Shown piece after piece: positions 55,801-61,902 of a stretch of DNA of 64,000 nucleotides. The notes beneath the pieces were generated by a model that did no database searches, was not told the DNA's origin, and saw nothing but the letters and a program-made list of their open reading frames with translations. Origin of the DNA: Caldithrix abyssi DSM 13497 (lineage in GTDB: Bacteria; Calditrichota; Calditrichia; Calditrichales; Calditrichaceae). The first letter of the stretch is position 1. Every line of letters begins with the position of its first letter. The DNA is taken from positions 1,610,501 to 1,674,500 of the forward strand of contig NZ_CP018099.1 of the NCBI RefSeq assembly GCF_001886815.1. The letters run 5' to 3'. A program made the position numbers and the translations under genes.

Positions 55801-58800
55801 CGCCGGAGTCGTTTAAAATGTAATCGATTCTCTCCTGCGGATAATGGGGATCGATAGGCAGGTAAGCCGCGCCGCTTTTCAAAACGCCCAACAGGCCCAC
55901 AAAAAGTTCAGGCGAACGCTCCAGGGCAATGGCCACCACATCTTCCTGCCCGATGCCTGCGTGATTGAGATAGTGGGCCAGTTGATTGGCGCGCCGATTG
56001 AGCTGATCGTAAGTTAGTGCAGCATCTTCCGTTAAAATGGCGGGATGCTGCGCTTCGTTTTTGACCAGCTCTTCAAAAAGAGCGACCACGTTAACGTGTT
56101 CGGAGACGGGCTTGCGACTGAACCGATCGTAACCGCTCAGGATGCGTTCCCTTTCGGCTTCGCTCAACAGATTTAAGGCGCGTACCGGTTTTTGTTCGTC
56201 CTGAGCAATATCGCGCAGCAAGTTGGTAAAATGCTCGATGAATTTTTCGATGGTTTGCGCTTTGAACAACGCCGTGTTGTATTCCACCATGCCCCTGAAT
56301 TGATCTTCATCTTCAATCATGGCCAGACTCAGGTCAAACTTGGATGTGCCGGTTTCCACCTGTAAGGGCTCAATTTCCAGATTGGAAAGCGCCATCTTCT
56401 TTAAAGGATTTTGCTGGTAAATAAACATTACCTGAAAAAGGGGCGTGTAGCTGGTATCGCGCTCTAAATTCAAAGCGTCAATTATTTTTTCGAAGGGCGC
56501 GTCCTGGTTGGCCAGGGAATCCTGAACCATTTTTTGCACCTGCTCTAACAGTTCGTCGAAAGAGGGATTGCCTTCTAATTCAAAACGTAAAGGAATGGAA
56601 TTGACAAAAAAGCCAATCAGGTTCTCAATTTCTTTGCGTGTCCGACCGGAAACCGGCGTGCCAATGACCAGATCGTCCTGCCCGGAATAGCGGTGCAGTA
56701 AAATGGAAAAGGCGGAAAGCAGAACCACGTAAGGCGTTGTTCTGTGACGATTGGCTATTGCTTTGATTTTAGCGCTGAGTTCCGCAGGCAGTTCCAGGTA
56801 CGTTTTACTGCCTTTGAAAGACTGCACTTTAGGTCTTGGGAAATCGGTTGGTAATTTTAATAGTTGGGGCGCGCCCGAAAGTTGATTTTGCCAGAAACGG
56901 AGTTGTTTTTGTAAAACTTCGCTTTCCAGCCACTGGCGTTGCCATTTAGCGTAAGCGCTGTACTGAAAGGGCAACGGCGGTAATTGCGCTTCCTTGCCCT
57001 GCAACAGGGCCTGGTAAAAGGCGCTGACCTCTTTAATCATGATTTCCAGCGAAAGACCATCGGAAATGATGTGGTGCATGTTCAAAATAAAAATGGCTTC
57101 GTCGTCTTGCAGCTGGATTAAACGCGCGCGGAAAAGCGGCGCCTGACTCAATTTAAACGGCGTACTGGCTTCGTTTTTAATCAGCGTTTCAATCTGCCGG
57201 TTCTGTTCTTCAGGCGACAGCTGACTTAAGTCAAGCCATTCAATGGGCGTATGGAGGCGGGGAAGAATTTCCACCTCAGGTTGACCGTTAACGGTTTTAA
57301 ACGCCGTGCGTAAATTTTCATGACGCTCAACCACTTTGTTGATGGCTTTTTCCAGTAAATGACGTTTAATTGGCCCCTTGATGCGTACCGTCATGGGCAT
57401 GTTGTAAAAGGGGTTGTCCGGCTCTAATTGATCCAGGAACCACAAGCGTTGCTGGGCAAAAGACATCTGTGGTTTTTCGTCTGGTTTCAATGGCTCAATA
57501 GGACGGATGACTTTACCGATGGAATATTCCAATTCTTTGCGTTTTTCGTAACCCAATTCTTCCACCAGCTGCCAGGTTAAATCACTCAGGTAATCTTCGG
57601 TGAGCGTGCGTTTCCAGCTGTAGGCCCGATCCGCGCTGATGCCTTTGTGTTCATGAAAGCGCACATCGCCCAGCATTTTGGAAAGATCGTTTAATCCATC
57701 GAGCATGCGTTTGTGGCTGTTTTTTTGCGGTTCTAACATATCCGGGTGCAAATCAATGCCCAGAAAATCGCACACGCTCTGAATGGTTTTTTCCGGCTCC
57801 TGCACCAGGTCTTCGTAGTAAAGGCGGAATTGCCGTTCCGGCGGAATTTCCTGTAAAAAGGTCAAAATGTTGCGATGGCTGATGAGCCAGACCAGTTCCG
57901 CCAGTTGACGTGAATTGAACGGGTGTTCCTGAGTAAAGAACGGCGGATAAAAAACGTGCAGGCGCGCCTTTTCGAAAGAGGGGATGACGCCGTACGGATG
58001 GCGGATCAGATGAATGTAGATGGCGTTTTCGAAGTAGGCTTCGGCGCGGCGTAAAATATCGGCGCTCAGGGCGTAGTTGGGCGTTTTGTCCACAAAAAGG
58101 CGGTCGCCCAGCCATTCCTGCATGACGCGGTAAAAATCTTTAACAGAGTAGTCTTTTTCTTCGAATTCGGCCATGATTTTACGCGCTTCGTCGGCGTCGC
58201 ACTCTTTAATTTCCATGATAGCGCGGATCGTTCCGTCCAGCCAGAAATCGTCGCGGCCGGTCAGGTTGTTCTTACGCTCCTGCAGGGTATTAAAGTTCAG
58301 TAGCTGCAGTTCGGGCGGCGCAAACAGTTTAGGATGACCGCCCAGAATGGCGCGCGTTAAGGTCGATCCGGAGCGCGGCGCCGAGATCACGAACACAGCC
58401 GGCGGATTTTTCGGCCCTCTGACGCTGATGTGCGGCCCGGGCGTTTTGATGATGTTCTGGAAAAAGGCGGCCTGTTCTTCAGAAATCCGCTCTTTTTCTT
58501 CGCGCTTTTCCACTTTTTCGCCGGTGATGCGGTAAACGGCGTCCGGATAATCTTTTTTCAGCAGTTCGCAAAGCCCGGCGATGGTGGGCGCGTCGTAAAT
58601 GGCCACGATGTAAACGTATTCGCCCAGGGCGTCCTGCAAGCGATTGACAAAGGTGGCCGCCTGAATGGAGCTGCCGCCAAGCTGAAAAAAGTTGTCGTGG
58701 ATGCCAATCTGTTCCATGCCCAGAATGTCTTTCCACATGTCGTACAAAAATTTTTCCAGCCTGGTGGTGGGAGGTACGTAATTTTCGCCCACGGCGCCCA

Positions 58801-61800
58801 CGCCTTCTTTAAACGGATCGGGCAGGGCTTTTCGATCTACCTTGCCGGTGGGCGTGAGCGGAATGGCTTTTAACGTCACAAAAAAAGATGGAATCATGTA
58901 GTCCGGCAGTCTTTCCGCCAGCCAGTGGCGCACCGTTTCTTCGGAAAAATCGTCTTTGTTTTGCGGAACAATGTAAGCCACCAGCTTCTTTTCCGAGCCG
59001 TTTTGCTCCTGAGCGAAAACGACGCATTGTTTGACGGAAGGATGGCGCTCGATGGCGGCTTCGATTTCGCCCAGTTCGATTCTAAAGCCGCGAATTTTAA
59101 CCTGGAAATCAACGCGCCCGGCAAAAATGATTTCGCCGTTGGAATTAAAACGACCCAGATCGCCGGTGCGGTACATGCGCGCGCCCGGTTCCTTGCTGAA
59201 AGGATCCGGCAAAAAGCGCTCGGCCGTCAAATCCGGCCGATTTAAGTAGCCGTGAGTCACGCCAAATCCGCCGATGTAGATTTCTCCCAGAACGCCCTGC
59301 GGAACCGGCTGCAGTGCGCGGTCGAGCAAGTACACGCGGTCGTTTGGGATGGGTTTGCCGATGGGAATAAAATTGTATTCAAAGGATTTTTCTTCATCCA
59401 TTTCGGTGTGGAAAAATGTACTGGCAATGGTGGTTTCGGTCGGGCCGTAAAGGTTGACAAAAACGGCCTTTTTGTTTTGCAACAGACGGGCGGCCTGGCG
59501 GAATTTTTGAATGGACGGCTGTTCGCCGCCGGCCAGCATCATGCGAATCGATTGCGGAATCTCTTCGCCCCGTTCGCTCAGAAAGTCGATAAAATAATGC
59601 CAGACGGGCACCGGCACATGCATGATGTTGATCTGTTCTTTTTGAATTAAATTTAAAAGATCGAAACCGCTTAATTCGCTGGCATGACCCGGAAGCACTA
59701 ACGAGGCGCCGCTCATGAGCGCCGGATAAATTTCTTCGGCGGCTGCGTCAAAACTGATGGAGATGTACTGCAGAATCTTTTCGCCTGCTGTAAATTCGTA
59801 TTCGTTGCACATGGTCCGAGTGTGGTTCAAAAGCGAGCGGTGGGGCACCATTACGGCTTTGGGCTTGCCGGTCGATCCGGATGTGTAAATTAAGTAGGCC
59901 AGCGCATTCTGGGGCACAGGCACTTGCGGGTTTTCGGTCGAAAATTGGGCCAGCAATGGCTGGTTGGCGTCGATAGGCAGAATGTCGGCGCCTGATTCCT
60001 TAAAATATTCGGCCAGGTTTTCCTCGGTTAAAATAAGCCTTAGCTTCGAATCGTCCAGAATGTAGCGAATGCGTTCCTGCGGATAATTGGGATCGATAGG
60101 AAGATAGGCGGCCCCAGCCTTAAGGATGCCCAGCAGGGCCATAAACAATCGGTTCGAACGGTTAATGGCCAGTCCCACAATATCGCCAGGTCCGATATTT
60201 TGTGAGATCAAATAATGAGCAATCTGATTGGCGCGCCGATTGAGTTCGGCATAAGTTAGCTTTTCCGGAGATTGGCTGAAATCGGATTTAGAATAATCGA
60301 TTAAGGCAATGGCCTGGGGTGATTCTTCAACCCTTAGTTCGAACCGCTGATGAACGCACACGCCTGCGGGCAGCGGCTCCTGCCTGCCCCTGCTCCAGTT
60401 TTCCAGAATGTGGTTTTGTTCAACGGCATCCAGAATGGGCAGTTGCCAGCTTCTGGTATCCGGATTCTGGATGGCCTGACGCGTTAAGTTTTTAAAATAT
60501 TTTATGAAGCGTTCGACGGTCTCTTTTTTGAACAGATCGCTTTTGTAACCAAACGAACCCCGGATCAGGCCGTCGGTGATGTTGATGGACAGCACCAGGT
60601 CAAACTTGATGGAGCCCGTTTCCAGTTCCAGCGGCTCCACTTCCAGCGGGCCAAAGCGTCCCTTTTGTAAAGAGACTTCCTGAAAGTCGAACAGCACATT
60701 GCTCAAAGGATTGTCGCTGGTGTCCCGATCAGGGAAGAGTTTGTTGATCAGTATTTCCAGCGGAATGGTTGCATGGCCCACGGCCTGGGTAATCGTTTGC
60801 CGCACGCGGTTCAGATAATCCCTGAAGGTCAAATGGTCGGCCACTTCGTTTTTAAGAATCACCACATTGATGAACAGGCCGATCAGGTTGGCCAGCTCCG
60901 GTTTGTCGCGGTTGGCAACCGGCGTTCCGATGCGAATATCCGTTCGGTTGGTGAGCTTGGCCAGTAAAAGCGAAAAAACGGCTTCTAAAAAGACGAAGGG
61001 CGTTATTTTTTCCTGCTTGCAAAATTCAAGCACTCTGGCGCTTAATTCGCTTCCCAGATCAAACGGCAGATGAAAGCCGCGGTTGGTGACGCTGGAGGAA
61101 GGCGAAAAATCGTAAGGCAGTTCCAGCCTGCCCTGCGGCTCGTCCAGTTGTTTTTCCCAGTAGGCAATCTGTTCCTGTCCTTCGGCGCTGTTGATGAATT
61201 TTTCCTGCCAGTAAGCGTAGTCAAAATACTGGATGGGTAGGGGGGGCGATGCGGGATTCTGACCGCTGGCATAGGCCTGGTAAGCGGAGAGCAGCTCTCG
61301 TACGAACACGCCAACCGACCAGGCATCGGCGACGATATGGTGAAATGTAGTGCAGAGTACGTGGTCGTTTTCTTTGATTTTAATGAGCTTAACGCGTAGC
61401 AACAAATCCCTGGAGATGTCGAAGGGCCGGGTGGCTTCTTCGTGGATGAGTTTTTGTAATCGTTCCTCTTTCTCAGATTCATTGTCGAACGTTAATTCAG
61501 TCAGCGGCACATCCAGTTCAACAAAAGGCCTAATCGTCTGTTTGGGGCGCCCTTTTTCAGTCTTAAAATTGGCGCGTAAAATTTGGTGGCGCTGCACGAT
61601 GTGATTCAGCGCTTTTTTAAAGGCTTCAATATTAAGCGCCCCTTTTATGCGCACGGCGGACGGAATGTTGTTGATGGCCAGTCCGGCGTTCAGCTGCTCC
61701 AGCACCCAAAAACCTTTCTGGCTGTGCGAAAGAGGAAAGTCGCTGGCGTCCGGACGTACGTTAATGGCGGCGCGCGGAGCGCTTTTTTGGGCTTTGCGTA

Positions 61801-61870
61801 ATTTGGCTAAAAGTAACTCTCTTTTTTCAGGGGAAAGGCCTGCCAGTCGTTTCTTTAAATCATCAGACAT
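52892..61870 (-). CDS. NRPS with embedded sulfotransferase, C-A-PCP-ST-C-A-PCP-E
   Basis: This 2992-residue protein has a basic N-terminal helix ('KKRLAGLSPEKRELLLAKLR') and an atypical first condensation domain (HHIVADAW in place of HHxxxDG). An adenylation domain follows, then a carrier with GGSS (Ser about 1066). A PAPS-dependent sulfotransferase sits at about 1155-1445 ('ISAPRSGSTLTRAIL', 'IYIHLIRHPYGVIPSFEKAR'). After it come a second condensation domain, adenylation domain and carrier (GGDS, about 2478), and an epimerase at about 2530-2980 ('IHHLIVDTVSWRIL', 'EGHGREDLF'). Hand-read pockets are DAEHLGLIAK and DAEHLGMITK, near-twins with an unusual Glu/His pair; I know no match. The sulfotransferase probably acts on the residue held by the neighbouring carrier, while the second residue becomes D. 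GGAG lies about ten bases before the ATG. Confidence 0.96.
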   Translation of the reverse strand: MSDDLKKRLAGLSPEKRELLLAKLRKAQKSAPRAAINVRPDASDFPLSHSQKGFWVLEQLNAGLAINNIPSAVRIKGALNIEAFKKALNHIVQRHQILRANFKTEKGRPKQTIRPFVELDVPLTELTFDNESEKEERLQKLIHEEATRPFDISRDLLLRVKLIKIKENDHVLCTTFHHIVADAWSVGVFVRELLSAYQAYASGQNPASPPLPIQYFDYAYWQEKFINSAEGQEQIAYWEKQLDEPQGRLELPYDFSPSSSVTNRGFHLPFDLGSELSARVLEFCKQEKITPFVFLEAVFSLLLAKLTNRTDIRIGTPVANRDKPELANLIGLFINVVILKNEVADHLTFRDYLNRVRQTITQAVGHATIPLEILINKLFPDRDTSDNPLSNVLFDFQEVSLQKGRFGPLEVEPLELETGSIKFDLVLSINITDGLIRGSFGYKSDLFKKETVERFIKYFKNLTRQAIQNPDTRSWQLPILDAVEQNHILENWSRGRQEPLPAGVCVHQRFELRVEESPQAIALIDYSKSDFSQSPEKLTYAELNRRANQIAHYLISQNIGPGDIVGLAINRSNRLFMALLGILKAGAAYLPIDPNYPQERIRYILDDSKLRLILTEENLAEYFKESGADILPIDANQPLLAQFSTENPQVPVPQNALAYLIYTSGSTGKPKAVMVPHRSLLNHTRTMCNEYEFTAGEKILQYISISFDAAAEEIYPALMSGASLVLPGHASELSGFDLLNLIQKEQINIMHVPVPVWHYFIDFLSERGEEIPQSIRMMLAGGEQPSIQKFRQAARLLQNKKAVFVNLYGPTETTIASTFFHTEMDEEKSFEYNFIPIGKPIPNDRVYLLDRALQPVPQGVLGEIYIGGFGVTHGYLNRPDLTAERFLPDPFSKEPGARMYRTGDLGRFNSNGEIIFAGRVDFQVKIRGFRIELGEIEAAIERHPSVKQCVVFAQEQNGSEKKLVAYIVPQNKDDFSEETVRHWLAERLPDYMIPSFFVTLKAIPLTPTGKVDRKALPDPFKEGVGAVGENYVPPTTRLEKFLYDMWKDILGMEQIGIHDNFFQLGGSSIQAATFVNRLQDALGEYVYIVAIYDAPTIAGLCELLKKDYPDAVYRITGEKVEKREEKERISEEQAAFFQNIIKTPGPHISVRGPKNPPAVFVISAPRSGSTLTRAILGGHPKLFAPPELQLLNFNTLQERKNNLTGRDDFWLDGTIRAIMEIKECDADEARKIMAEFEEKDYSVKDFYRVMQEWLGDRLFVDKTPNYALSADILRRAEAYFENAIYIHLIRHPYGVIPSFEKARLHVFYPPFFTQEHPFNSRQLAELVWLISHRNILTFLQEIPPERQFRLYYEDLVQEPEKTIQSVCDFLGIDLHPDMLEPQKNSHKRMLDGLNDLSKMLGDVRFHEHKGISADRAYSWKRTLTEDYLSDLTWQLVEELGYEKRKELEYSIGKVIRPIEPLKPDEKPQMSFAQQRLWFLDQLEPDNPFYNMPMTVRIKGPIKRHLLEKAINKVVERHENLRTAFKTVNGQPEVEILPRLHTPIEWLDLSQLSPEEQNRQIETLIKNEASTPFKLSQAPLFRARLIQLQDDEAIFILNMHHIISDGLSLEIMIKEVSAFYQALLQGKEAQLPPLPFQYSAYAKWQRQWLESEVLQKQLRFWQNQLSGAPQLLKLPTDFPRPKVQSFKGSKTYLELPAELSAKIKAIANRHRTTPYVVLLSAFSILLHRYSGQDDLVIGTPVSGRTRKEIENLIGFFVNSIPLRFELEGNPSFDELLEQVQKMVQDSLANQDAPFEKIIDALNLERDTSYTPLFQVMFIYQQNPLKKMALSNLEIEPLQVETGTSKFDLSLAMIEDEDQFRGMVEYNTALFKAQTIEKFIEHFTNLLRDIAQDEQKPVRALNLLSEAERERILSGYDRFSRKPVSEHVNVVALFEELVKNEAQHPAILTEDAALTYDQLNRRANQLAHYLNHAGIGQEDVVAIALERSPELFVGLLGVLKSGAAYLPIDPHYPQERIDYILNDSGVKLVLTQKSLAQRFAGHNGTTLALDDAALPFDAESAENPRRHIEPENLAYLIYTSGSTGKPKAVMVEHRSLVNHALAIKEIYQLTPEDRMLQYISISFDAAAEEIYPTLLSGAALALAPSATEMTGADLVNIIKRHQISILHLPVPMWHYFIDYLNENNLSIPDSVRMMLVGGEAPSIQKFQLAGTLTRKPVVFMNMYGPTEATITSLYYKTLLDATKNFAHNALPIGQAINNVRVYILDTAMNPVPTGVAGEIYIGGAGVTRGYLNRPDLTAERFVPDPFSSEPGQRLYRTGDLGYFNQQGEVVFAGRVDFQVKIRGFRIELGEIENALEQHPGVKEAIVLARSLEGADKLVAYLIPEQDASLTIAELRDFLARTLPDYMIPSYFVALEKFPVTATGKIDRKRLPEPQISEDRLEKNYVAPRNEREKMLAEIWQEVLKLPKIGVKDNFFELGGDSILSIQVIARANQKGLKISPRQLFEYPTIEGLASVAEEGIAIQAEQGLVSGSFPLTPIQNWFFDLNLNQPAYWNQSLTIRLREPLNTEILSQITSKILEHHDVLRATFVQQDGKIVAEIPAQAAQNPFFIHDLRGLSGNTLNEKLQNEALKAQSGFDLSIGPLIRFDYFQTDEHDLLQITIHHLIVDTVSWRILSEDILQAYNQLLAGKEVILSPKTTSFKYWAEKLQQYAQSEEVARELDFWRQQIEGPPISLPVDNPVGKNVEQTADSVKVALGKEETEQLLREAPAAYNTQINELLLAALLRAYYRWSGQSDLLLDLEGHGREDLFEDVNISRTVGWFTVSHPLRLKYDSTWQPSDLIRQVKEQYRAVPNHGIGYGLLRYLRKDANALIPDQPAPIGFNYLGQFEQENNQAGDLGEPIPALAPERAPENQRIHLIEIGGNVVNNVLNMNFSFSAEQFKKETVERFAKLFTEELKTLIEHCLSPEAGGYTASDFKEAGIDDEDLDALLEELE
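57535..58405 (-). other. Embedded sulfotransferase domain between PCP and C
   Basis: About 290 residues inside the 2992-residue synthetase. The 5'-phosphosulfate loop is S-A-P-R-S-G-S-T and is followed by 'HPKLFAPPELQLLNFNTLQE'. Further on come 'LFVDKTPNYALSADILRRAE' and the 3'-phosphate motif R-H-P-Y-G-V-I-P-S-F. 'FAPPE' and 'VDKTP.YA' are features I recall from the sulfotransferase domains of the polyketide synthases CurM and Ols. It replaces nothing: all the usual domains around it remain. Confidence 0.9.
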
Positions 61871-61902
61871 CTATTTTCTACTCCTGTCCTTTCGTGTGCA
61901 TG

